A stretch of DNA of 64,000 nt, from NCBI GenBank assembly GCA_022495995.1, contig JAFEMH010001295.1, positions 186,001 to 250,000 on the forward strand, read 5' to 3'. Source of the DNA: Adenophora triphylla var. japonica (taxonomy: Eukaryota > Streptophyta > Magnoliopsida > Asterales > Campanulaceae). The position numbers and the translations under genes are program-made. Positions 42,401 to 51,100 of this stretch are shown here, piece after piece. Each line of letters starts with the position of its first letter. Positions within the stretch are counted from its first letter, which is position 1. Under the pieces are notes generated by a model, which was not told where the DNA came from, ran no database searches, and saw only the letters and a program-made list of their open reading frames with translations.

Positions 42401-43685
42401 AGCCTATAAAGGAACCTTGGTACAATCGTATTTACCAATTCCTCAAAGACGGAGAGTCGCCTTTCGTAGACGAAGAAGGTAGACCAAAAGAAGGTGTCGA
42501 GCCAAAAGCTTGCGAGCTCCCGAAAAGGTTGGCCTCCCATTATGTCATCCTAGGAGGCAACCCGTACAAGAAACGCTATCAAGGACCGTTCCTCTTATGT
42601 GTCACTCAAGAAAGAGCCAGAGAGTTGATGACCAAAGTCCACAATGGTCCTTGCGGTCCTCACATGAATGCCGAGCCCCGATGCAAGTGATCCTCAAAAT
42701 GGGATACTACCGGATCTCCATGGAGACAGCATCAAGGCCCAAGACGTCCGAACTCGCGACAAGTGCCGGCGGTTTGCCAACCTCAACCATCTCCCACCTC
42801 ATGACCTCGTACCGCATGACGACTCCTTGGCCATTTGCAACTTGGGGCATTGACGTGATAGGGAAAATAGCCCCGACAGAAGCAATGGGCACGAGTTCGT
42901 GTTGGTAGCCATCGACTACTTCACCAAGTGGGTAGAGGCCAAGTCCTACAAGGTCCTCACTTCCGTAAAAGTGGCCCAGCTTCATCAAAGAAAACATAAT
43001 GTGCAGATATGGGGTGCCCAACGAGATCATTTCGATAATGGGTCACACTTCGAAGGAGATTGCGATAGACTCGTCGTCGAATTCGAGTTACTCGCCACAA
43101 GTCGTCCCCGTACGCACCTCGTACCAATGGAGCCGTGGAAGCCGCTAATAAGACACTCGAGCGGATCATCCTAAGATGGCCACCCGTGGTCGTGATTGGC
43201 CCGAAAAGCCGTACCTAGCACTGCGGGGCTACGTAACTTCGTCGGAAACGCCACAGAGAAACTCCTTTTGCCCTAACTTACGGGATGGAAGCCGTGTTAC
43301 CAAAGTGGAGTTGGAAATCCCGTCATTAAGGGTCCTCCTGGAAAATGTTGTCAACGAAGTAGAATGGCTACGAAGCCGGCATGATAAGTTAGCCCCGCTG
43401 ACGAGAGAAGGCTAAAAGCCATGGAACACACCCGAGCCTACCAGAGGCGAATGGCCGAGCGTTTGATAAAAAGTCAAGGCCGTAGACATCAAAGAGGGTG
43501 ACTTAGTGCTTTGAAAGTAAAGCCCCCTACCGAGACAACCCCGGGAAAATGGGAACCCGTTTGGATCGGCCCTTATGTAGTGCGTAAGATACCGTCGGGA
43601 GGAGCAATGAAGCTTGCGACTTGGATGGCAATCCCTTTGTCCACCCAGTCAACGGTGATAAACTCCGAAGATACTATGTCTAATA
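42401..43685 (+). pseudogene. pol: E4 pol: integrase, broken
   Basis: The zinc finger, the core (GHDVIGKIA-like near 42848, DNGSHFEGDCDRL near 43035) and the C-terminal module (WEPVWIGPYVV, 43550-43585) are all recognisable by homology to E2 but fall in several frames. The end KLRRYYV with stop at 43681-43683 is intact. Small changes at CAG/CTG positions are again frequent. Confidence 0.78.
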
Positions 43686-44366
43686 AAAAAAAAAAGAAAA
43701 AATCTTAGTGCAAAAAGAGTAATACCCAGCTAGGCTGAAAAACCCCAAAAAGGGCGGTCTAGGCAAAAAACAGGGTTGCACGAAAAAAAAAAAATATATA
43801 AAAAGAAAAAAAAATCTTAGTGCAAAAAGAGTAATACCCAGCTAGGCTGAAAAACCCCAAAAAGGGCGGTCTAGGCAAAAAACAGGGTTGCACGAAAAAA
43901 AAATACATAAAAAAAAGAAAAAAATCTTAGTGCAAAAAGAGTAATGCCCAGCTAGGCTGAAAACCCCAAAAAGGGCGGTCTAGGCAAAAAACAGGGCTGC
44001 ACATGAAAAAATTAGTTCACCAGAATGAACTACGTAGACCTGAGCCCCTTAGCCTTTCTTGTAAAAGGGGAACGTAGGCAGCCATATATGGTTCGGTCTA
44101 AACAATAAAAAGGACGATTAAGTTTCCATGAAATGTGTCCTGATCAATAAAAAAAAAAAGACATTTGAATTTCCATGAAATGTGTCTTGACTAATTTCTA
44201 AGATAATATTTCTTGTTCATTACAAGTCAAAAATTTCTTGATGAGTTCAAGCACGGTCTACCTCTTGACTCTGCTAACCTGCTAAAAAGATCTAAAATAC
44301 AATAAAAGCCTAAATAAACTAATGTGTTTGCAAAATGGCAATAAGAGGATCTTGAGAAAAGACTTG
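43686..44366 (+). repeat. E4 pol-to-antisense spacer: three tandem units and CTACG/CGTAG motif
   Basis: Three units start CTTAGTGCAAAAAGAG at 43704, 43816 and 43926 and end CAGGGTTGCAC or CAGGGCTGCAC. The motif GAACTACG ... GGGGAACGTAGGCAGCC is at 44028-44102. The remaining part is similar to E2 14130-14432. There is no gene. Confidence 0.78.
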
Positions 44367-45869
44367 TCAGTCGTCATTCGCTGAGTCTTCTTCAGTCTTC
44401 TTCCCTTTTCCTCGGCCTCGTCGAGTCTTCTTCCTTTTCTTCTCAATAATGTCGGTATCCCTCATCCCGACCTCTGGTATCCTCACTGGAGCCTCTACCA
44501 ACCCCGTGTCAATAAGCGCTCTCTCTATACGAGCACGAGTCCGTATCTCCTCCCTCTGAGACTCAGTCAAATGAGCAACCTCGGAAAACCTCTTGTACCG
44601 AGCCTCCATGTCCCTGACCAAGTCACCTGATTGGTTATGGCAACTCGCCTTAGCCTCGGTCTCCCTCAGAGTCCTACTCGAGTCGTGGTCATCCCCCAAT
44701 AAAGCTCGACGTCTCTCCTCCAAGATGACCTGAGTCGCTCCCATCTCCCTCTCATACCAGTCCAAGTAGACAGTGGTCAAGATCGTGCTCTTCCTGCTCC
44801 TGAAGATAGCCCTGGGTGGGAAAGCAGTATGTGTCCAAGCCCTCGAGAAGAAAGAGAAGCTGGCTGGATCCCTCATGTCCAATGACACCACCTCCATGGT
44901 CCGGATGTCCTCCCAGTCACTCAATGGCTCCTGTAAAGCCCCAAACTGCCTGGATACCAAGCAGGGTATGTAGAAGGATGACCAGCAGAATCCTGGAACC
45001 CTCACAACATAAGACTCCTGAAATATCCTCCTGGTCTGCAACCTCCAGTGTGGTATCCACCAACGGATGTCCGAAGTGGATAGCCTAGCCATCATCAGCT
45101 CCCAGCTACCCTGTTCCTGCTGCCTAGGTGCACCTCTCCGAGAAATCACCCAAGGGCACTGAGTCGGCAAAGCCCCAGGCAAAGCCCCGAGCCTCTCCTG
45201 CAGCCATAAAGTCAACATAGCCGGACTCCCGGACCTCATGAAATGGTCTCCCCGAGCCATCCTGTCGATCCCATGCAAAGTCTCCCCCAAAACCAGTGGG
45301 ACGATATCCTTCCCAGCCCTGCAGTCTCTGACCATGTCCAGGAGACCACCGTGACAAATCCCCACGGATTCAGCAGTGAACAGAACAGAGAATACGCAGA
45401 GAATGAAAGCATCCATAGCCACCGCGGTAGCAGCCATAGCTGGAGATCCAAACCTGCCCGGGATATCAGAAAGGTCAATCCTATCCGGGGCTACCATCAT
45501 CCTCTCAGCCTCTCCCAGAGGAATCTGCAGAAAAGATGCAAGCTTTACCGCCACCGGCACGTCTCCGATCAGCGGAATAGATATAGCCTCAGTCTCGGGA
45601 CCCCCAATCAAGGCTCTGAAGTCTTCGTGCGTTGGGACGATTTCGTTGTAAGAAAAGCAGTAAACATGTCTCCGGACGTCCCAGAACTTTGCTGCGGCTC
45701 TCAACAGGTCCCAATCGGGCGGGAGATCCCTCAAATGCCATAAAGACTTGATCTTGAAGGAAGAATCAAGTGGCCCCTTGTGATTTTGGAAGTTATGTCT
45801 CACCCAAGATTGAAGACCAGACAGAAAATGGTCTCTCTTCCCCCTTTGTAGTCTAACGGGCCTCTCCAT
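44367..45869 (-). CDS. E4 antisense gene 1: intact plant-mobile-domain-like protein with basic tail
   Basis: The frame opposite to pol is open over 500 codons from the ATG complementary to 45867-45869 (MERPVRLQRGK); an upstream in-frame ATG exists, but this start matches the E2 protein. The layout is the same as in E2: FWDVRRHVYCFSYNEIVPT, EDFRALIGG, SSFYIPCLVSRQFG, LDWYEREMGATQ and the basic tail KKRKKTRRGRGKGKK. It is strikingly intact next to a pol that is shattered by small indels. A nuclear role is inferred from the tail and from known PMD proteins. Confidence 0.85.
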   Translation of the reverse strand: MERPVRLQRGKRDHFLSGLQSWVRHNFQNHKGPLDSSFKIKSLWHLRDLPPDWDLLRAAAKFWDVRRHVYCFSYNEIVPTHEDFRALIGGPETEAISIPLIGDVPVAVKLASFLQIPLGEAERMMVAPDRIDLSDIPGRFGSPAMAATAVAMDAFILCVFSVLFTAESVGICHGGLLDMVRDCRAGKDIVPLVLGETLHGIDRMARGDHFMRSGSPAMLTLWLQERLGALPGALPTQCPWVISRRGAPRQQEQGSWELMMARLSTSDIRWWIPHWRLQTRRIFQESYVVRVPGFCWSSFYIPCLVSRQFGALQEPLSDWEDIRTMEVVSLDMRDPASFSFFSRAWTHTAFPPRAIFRSRKSTILTTVYLDWYEREMGATQVILEERRRALLGDDHDSSRTLRETEAKASCHNQSGDLVRDMEARYKRFSEVAHLTESQREEIRTRARIERALIDTGLVEAPVRIPEVGMRDTDIIEKKRKKTRRGRGKGKKTEEDSANDD

Positions 45870-45968
45870 CGCAAAAGTGATCAAAGGTGGTGTCTTTAGG
45901 TCCAAAATGTGCTCTGGGAACAATTGGGACAAGTTTGGGTTGAAAATGAAATGAAATGGCCAAGCCTT

Positions 45969-46058
45969 GCTTTTATTCAGAAAATAACCAGTTCAGACAG
46001 AACTGTGAGCCGCACGGCTTCATTTGCCCTCAAGGCCATGCCGCACGGCTACATTAGC
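45969..46058 (-). promoter_or_regulatory. E4 antisense gene 1 promoter: two palindromes and TATA-like box
   Basis: GCCGCACGGC occurs at 46009-46018 and 46040-46049, each followed on the plus strand by TTCATTTGCC or TACATTAGCC. The nearer copy lies 140 bp upstream of the ATG. A TATA-like ATAAAAG on the minus strand is at about 45969-45976. These are the same palindromes as in the E4 LTR. Confidence 0.62.
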
Positions 46059-46399
46059 CCTCTGCAGAAAAAAATTCTGCAGCAACCAAAGTTGCTGCCC
46101 AAGGGAGTTTTCACCCCACTTTTTCAACCAAAACCTGTACAAAAACATATCCAGAAGCCATTCAAGCATTTATACACCATTATAAATCATTTTGGCCCAG
46201 TTTCAGCCCCGATTCCAAGCAAAAAATCGCCCCAAGGCTCAGATAATATGCAAATTGAAAAAGCATAAATTAGAAAAGTAAATAAAGCGTAAATACAATG
46301 TCTTCGCCCCACCGGCGTCAAAATAAAGCAAAAAATAAACAAGTTGTGCATAAAAAGTGTTCATTGTTTGTTTTGTTCCAAATCTACTCTAGAGACCCC

Positions 46400-47237
46400 C
46401 TAGGCCTCAGATTCTTCTTCCTCCTCATCGCTGCTCAGCTCATAGACGCTAGGCTCTCTCATCACGTCCTCCTGGTCGCTCGCATCGGAAGAGGGATGTT
46501 GTCGTGCTCGTACTCCGCCCGGCTGCTCCAAGATATCAGCATTAGGACCTCGCCCACGAGGCCTGGCACCGGATGAGTACTCCGAAGCCGAGGAAGAGGA
46601 TGCCGCGCCCGACATGCCTCCTTTTGCGCGCACGAGGCTCGCACGCTTATTGATGCTTTAGTAGCGCAGCGGCTTCTTGACCAAGGATCGGCACACGTCT
46701 TTCCCGTTACGCCTCCCCATATCCTCGAGTGACCGCCGGCTTCGCGCCTCGTGGCGTCCTCGGGCGCACTCCACAAACACAGCGTAGGGGTACCCATGTC
46801 AAAATACTCCTCCAGCCTTATACCTCCCTGGTACCTCTCAATCTCATCCGCCCGCTGCCGGTCCACAGCGGCATCCGTCTTGGAGGATCATGTGGAGTAA
46901 TGGCGTCCAATGGAGGGACATGACCATGCCGCCTCGAAGCGGTCCCCGGATATATGATGTCGCAAGTCGGCCCAGTGAGCCACCTCCTCTCGCCTTGTCA
47001 CCTCAACAAAGATCTCCCAAGCAAAATCTCCGGATACCTGCCCCAGGGGTAGAAGTCCACTCCATCCGGTCCATCCTTCTTGAGCACAGGCTTCACCATC
47101 TTGTAGTCGAAAGTGATCCGGGTTTTCCCCGTGAACCTATCCCTCACATCTCCCCTCCAGCGAACCATCGCAGGGAAAATGGTGATATCACTCTGCTGGT
47201 TCCAAGGAAAGAACACGATCACCTCGCAAAACAAGGC
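46400..47237 (-). pseudogene. E4 antisense gene 2, exon 3 and acidic C-terminus, broken
   Basis: Exon 3 starts after acceptor GAATATGCAG (AG at 47239-47238) with ALFCEVIVFFPWNQQSD, matching VWFYEIFQCFPWDRD of E5. It is open to about 47000 (KTRITFDYKMVKP, VDFYPWGRY), then breaks. The homologous piece RLEEYFDMGTPTL is at about 46805-46770, and the last segment encodes the acidic end SSDEEEEESEA with stop at 46400-46402. No clear intron is seen before the last segment, unlike in E3 and E5. Confidence 0.65.
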
Positions 47238-47324
47238 CTGCATATTCAAAGCATCAAAAGGTCATTCTCTCCCTCATAAAAGTCTCAAGACAGAAAAGAG
47301 AAAAGAGAAAAGAAAGGAGACTAC

Positions 47325-47990
47325 CTCAAGGGCAAATGAGAAGCAGTCCATGGAAGCAGCTTTGTTCCGACTGTACATGTCCAACGAGAAGTAGAGCTCC
47401 GCCAATCCGGCCTCTCCCCAAGAGACCGTCCCTATCCCATCCACATCCTCCAGAGAGTCGAGGAGGCAAGTCATGGCCAGCGTCCCAGAATTAGCAAAGA
47501 TAGTGACTGATAGCATCAACCATATGAATGCTCTAGCCAGCTGTTGGGCAGTCACATCATTAGCAGCAAAGTTCTGCATGCAGTTTTGAACTGCCACCTC
47601 GACGTTCCGCGTCTCCATACCCAATCCCTTGGGAATCAGCTCAAATCCAACCAAAGCCTGGAACTCCTTAGCTGTAATGTGGTCTCTCCAAGTCACGGGC
47701 CTCCCGGTGAACTGTAGGCCAGTAATAGCTGAGAAATCGGCAGGAGTCACAGTAAGCTCTCCCCAACTCAGGTGGAAACTATGAGTAGAGTCCCACCAAA
47801 ACTCAGAAAGAGCCTGGACCAGGCCCTTGCTCTTTGAGGTGATGTGAATTCCCGTGCCGATGGCCTCTACAAACGCGTCCAGACCGGTAGCCCTCACCAA
47901 ATTCTTGGGGTTCACCCCATTCTTCTCAAAATCCGGCATCCTCTGGCAAAGCCTGACCGCTATCTCAGATGGTCCTCTAGACTTGTTCTC
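47325..47990 (-). CDS. E4 antisense gene 2, exon 2 (plant mobile domain)
   Basis: The 666-bp exon (222 codons) is open between acceptor TGTCTACAG (AG at 47992-47991) and donor GAG|GTAGTC (GT at 47324-47323). It contains FWWDSTHSFHLSWGELTVTP, ADFSAITGLQFTGRPVTW and SWGEAGLAELYFSLDMYSR. The exon ends at FALE, the same residue as in E3, although the families are well diverged. The protein class is PMD; the specific role is unknown. Confidence 0.82.
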
Positions 47991-48556
47991 CTGTAGACAA
48001 GCACATCAAAAAAAGAAGTGTCAGTCCTTCATCTCATTTCAAAAGCATGCATATATTCACAAAAGTGCACATGTTTTCAAAAGAAAAGCATTCACAAAAG
48101 TTTTTTAGCATCATTTGCATCAAAAAACGTGACTTTCATCATTTGAAACGCGTCATTTTAAACCCGTTGCTTTCCTAAGGCACAAAATCATAATTTTCAC
48201 GATTCTTTGCACATAAGCATTATTTTTCAAATAAAATGGCATGCATGAATCCTTTTCATCTTCCAAAATCATGTTTTATCATTGAAAATCAGAATTTTGA
48301 CCTAGTTCTAGCACAAGGCAAGAACTCCGTCTCATATTTAGACAATTCTCATTCTTACTTCATTTGCGAGAAAAAAGTGAGTCATTCTCGTAATTTTCAT
48401 CAAATAAATCGCACATGCATATTCTTAGCCTCATAGGTTGTTCATGCATCTCAAAATCATTCAAAAATCCTAGAAAATTCCTAAGTTTGGGTCAAGCCCT
48501 AAATCATTCAAAAATCAAGCAAAATCGATGGATTTGAGCAAAATGAGAATGCTTAC
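47991..48556 (-). other. Intron 1 of E4 antisense gene 2
   Basis: The 566-bp stretch has donor GGG|GTAAGC-type start (GT at 48556-48555) and acceptor TACAG. It is A/T-rich and contains AAGAACTCCGTCTC, related to the repeat in intron 1 of E3. There is no gene. Confidence 0.65.
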
Positions 48557-48733
48557 CCCAACCGATCGAGGGTTCGTTGATTTATGCTCCCTTCTCCCCG
48601 GATAGAGCTCCAACGGAGGCGTAAGAAAGTCATACTTTCTTTCCGTTCGCACGAGCTCCTTTCTCCTCCATCTAGCAGCCGCGGAGATGCTCCTTCTAGC
48701 TTGCCTCGGCATTGGGTTCCCCTCCGGATCCAT
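48557..48733 (-). CDS. E4 antisense gene 2, exon 1
   Basis: The 177-bp exon (59 codons) starts at the ATG complementary to 48731-48733 (MDPEGNPMPRQ), contains RWRRKELVRTERKYDFL and ends at donor G|GTAAGC. It is in phase 0 with exon 2, as in E3. A different, longer frame overlaps it but does not match E3. No domain is recognised. Confidence 0.65.
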
Positions 48734-48850
48734 TCCAAATCAGTAGAGCCAAAGGGAATTGAAGGAATTTCAAAATTTCTCTCCCTTCTCCTCTCTCTTC
48801 CTCGGCAGTTCTTGGGTGGCAATAATGCCCAATGCCCGTTCAAACCTGTT

Positions 48851-48925
48851 TTAAATAATCTGGAAAAAACAGGTCTCTAGCCGTACGGCTCCTTTTTCTC
48901 CATCTCATGCCGGGCGGCTTCATTC
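48851..48925 (-). promoter_or_regulatory. E4 antisense gene 2 promoter: two palindromes and TATA-like box
   Basis: GCCGTACGGC (48880-48889) and GCCGGGCGGC (48909-48918) are followed on the plus strand by CCTTTTTC and TTCATTCGC. The nearer lies 147 bp upstream of the ATG. TATTTAAA on the minus strand (about 48853-48860) lies 20 bp downstream of the palindrome. Confidence 0.6.
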
Positions 48926-49115
48926 GCTACGAGCGAAATTACAATCCTGCACCTGGACCTTCCACTTGGGCATGCAATTTCCGTTATCTTTTAACCAAGA
49001 TAACATCTTTTTCAGAAAATATCCCTTATCTCTTTAGCAATCAAGCTCTATTCCCAGTCGCCTCCGTTAATTCCGTTATAACGGGATAACGCTAGGTGAC
49101 AACCTCCGAATTGTC

Positions 49116-49505
49116 AAGTTTCTCTCAACTTAAGCTACCTCTATCCCGAATAGTGACGTATGCTAAGTTTCTATCAACTTAAGCTACCTCTATCCCGAAT
49201 AGTGACGTATGCTAAGTTTCTATCAACTTAAGCTACCTCTATCCAGAATAGTGACGTATGCTAAGTTTATATCAACTTAGGCTACCTCTATCCCGAATAG
49301 TGACGTATGCTAAGTTTCTATCAACTTAAGCTACCTCTATCCCGAATAGTGACGTATGCTAAGTTTCTATCAACTTAAGCTACCTCTATCCCGAATAGTG
49401 ACGTATGCTAAGTTTCTATCAACTTAAGCTACCTCTATCCCGAATAGTGACGTATGCTAAGTTTCTATCAACTTAAGCTACCTCTATCCCGAATAGTGAT
49501 GTATG
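49116..49505. repeat. Tandem array, 49 bp unit, E4
   Basis: About eight units start AAGTTTCTATCAACTTAAGC at 49116, 49165, 49214 and onward, and contain CCCGAATAGTGACGTATGCT. AAGTT/AACTT can form a hairpin with loop TCTATC. It is not coding. Confidence 0.85.
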
Positions 49506-49508
49506 CTC

Positions 49509-49980
49509 TGGCAACCCATATCTCTGATTCGAAAGAGATTGAGACGTATGCTCAAGTTTTTCAAACTTTGGCAACCCATATCTCTGATTCGAAAGAGATT
49601 GAGACGTATGCTCAAGTCATTGGCAACCCATATCTCTGATTCGAAAGAGATTGAGACGTATGCTCAAGTTTTTCAAACTTTGGCAACCCATATCTCTGAT
49701 TCGAAAGAGATTGAGACGTATGCTCAAGTCATTGGCAACCCATATCTCTGATTCGAAAGAGATGGAGACGTATGCTCTGGCAACCCATATCTCTGATTCG
49801 AAAGAGATTGAGACGTATGCTTAAATCATTCTAGCTTTGGCAACCCATATCTCTGATTCGAAAGAGATTGAGACGTATGCTCAAGTTTTTCAAACTTTAG
49901 CAACCCATATCTCTGATTCGAAGGAGATTGAGACGTATGCTCAAGTTCACCAAACTCTAGCTACCTCTATCCACTCGATA
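49509..49980. repeat. Tandem array, 45-60 bp unit, E4
   Basis: Eight units start GGCAACCCATATCTCTGATT at 49510, 49570, 49622, 49682, 49734, 49779, 49839 and about 49899. ATCTCT/AGAGAT forms a hairpin around GATTCGAA. Unit length varies because the linkers CAAGTTTTTCAAACTTT and CAAGTCATT alternate. Confidence 0.85.
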
Positions 49981-50108
49981 GTGACGTAAGCTCTAGTTTC
50001 AATCAGGTGACATCCCCCAGTAATTGTCAATCAGGTGACAGCCTCCATTAATTGTCAAAATCTCAAGAATCCTAGACATCGTTCCTAACTATCTAGTGAT
50101 GCTTGAAC

Positions 50109-50376
50109 TACGATCAAGGCTTGATTCCTCCGGGATACGTAGGTAGCCTTTTATAAAAGGTCCAGCCATTCGACCACTTTGGTCACCCTGTTTCTTTGTC
50201 ACTCCTAGCATATCCCCAGTAGGATCAATTGCTTGACCTCCTAGGTCATTTTCTCTTCTTTTTCCCCAGCAAGAGACCAGTTTCTCTTCTTCCTCCCCCA
50301 GCGGATCCTAATCCCGAACTACGGCCTGGCTTGATTCCTCCGGGATACGTAGGTAGCCTTCCAGAGGTTCAGCCAC
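50109..50376. repeat. CTACG/CGTAG motifs, right side (E4)
   Basis: Two copies, 50109-50166 and 50316-50376, have GAACTACG, then TTGATTCCTCCGGGATACGT and AGGTAGCC, then GTCCAGCC or TTCAGCC. Each is followed by a GACCA/TGGTC hairpin. They correspond to the copies in E3. Confidence 0.7.
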
Positions 50377-50467
50377 TCGACCACCTTGGTCACCCAATCC
50401 GTCTCGGCATTTGCCAGATCGGATCCTTTTCTATCGACAACCCCACTCGCCTTGCAAGTGACGTTGC

Positions 50468-50478
50468 CGAGGGGCTTC
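50468..50478 (+). other. E4 polypurine tract region
   Basis: CGAGGGGCTTC precedes the 3' LTR start TGTAAG. Confidence 0.62.
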
Positions 50479-51095
50479 TGTAAGTACCCAAATCTGGCTC
50501 ATGCCTTCCGGTTAAATTTCTCGGCAATTTCGGTAAGTTTCCCGGTAATTCCCCGGACCTTCCTAGTGTTCCGGAAATGTTCTGGAACAGTCCCAAATTA
50601 AATTAAGGGCTGAAGGGAGCCTTCCTAATTAAGAAACACGTTTTTCTTAATTAGGAAGAGGGTTCTAGAATTTGCCACCTTGCATGGTTCTAGAATGCTG
50701 AGTCACAATGGATAAGCCCGCACGGCTGCATTAGCTCGCTGCCCCTAGCCGCACGGCTTCATTAGCCTTATCCAGATTACCTCCGGGACATTCAGTCACT
50801 TTGGGTGAACGCCAAACGTTCTTCCCAAGGGGTAACTTAACCTCCGAAAGCACGCAAGAAAGCACGCAAGCAAGCACGTTTACTGAAATCTTGGGAGACT
50901 TGCTCCGGCAAGGCACTTTGGGTGAACGCCAAACGTTCTTCCCAAGGGGTAACTTAACCTCCGAACCCAAGTAAAAACCTTTTTTTCAAAGTTTTGAGGT
51001 AATCAAAATGGCGTGGCGACTCCGTTTTTCAAATTAAACTCGGATGTCTTCAAACTCGCGTGAATCCAACAAAAAATTTGGGCACCACATTCACA
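50479..51095 (+). repeat. E4 3' LTR, internally deleted and rearranged
   Basis: The first 304 bp match the 5' LTR almost perfectly, including the palindromes at 50717-50726 and 50748-50757. From about 50783 some 1.1 kb, with the TATA box, is missing and replaced by a filler of about 65 bp. The filler starts CCGGGACATTCAGTCACTTT and repeats a segment (TTTGGGTGAACGCCAAACG) that is also present downstream at about 50919. The end CCACATTCACA is normal. Confidence 0.9.
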
Positions 51096-51100
51096 ATAAG
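51096..51100. repeat. Target-site duplication ATAAG, right of E4
   Basis: It is identical to 35879-35883 and directly follows the LTR end TTCACA. Confidence 0.92.

Larger units (their letters stand above)
35884..51095 (+). mobile_element. E4: complete Tat/Ogre-type element (family B), 15.2 kb
   Basis: It is defined by a 5' LTR of 1627 bp, an internally deleted 3' LTR of 617 bp, primer site, polypurine tract and the ATAAG duplications. The LTR parts that can be compared differ by very few bases, so the insertion is recent. It lies inside the LTR of E5. Gag is mostly absent, pol is full of small indels, but antisense gene 1 is intact and antisense gene 2 has recognisable exons. Confidence 0.92.

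Noticed and set aside
49454..49751. Plus-strand frames with ATHISDSKEIETYAQV repeats as genes
   Set aside because: They are translations of the 45-60 bp tandem array; the frame changes between units and no start context or homolog is seen.
49116..49980. CRISPR-like array
   Set aside because: Units are directly adjacent without unique spacers, in plant retrotransposon DNA.
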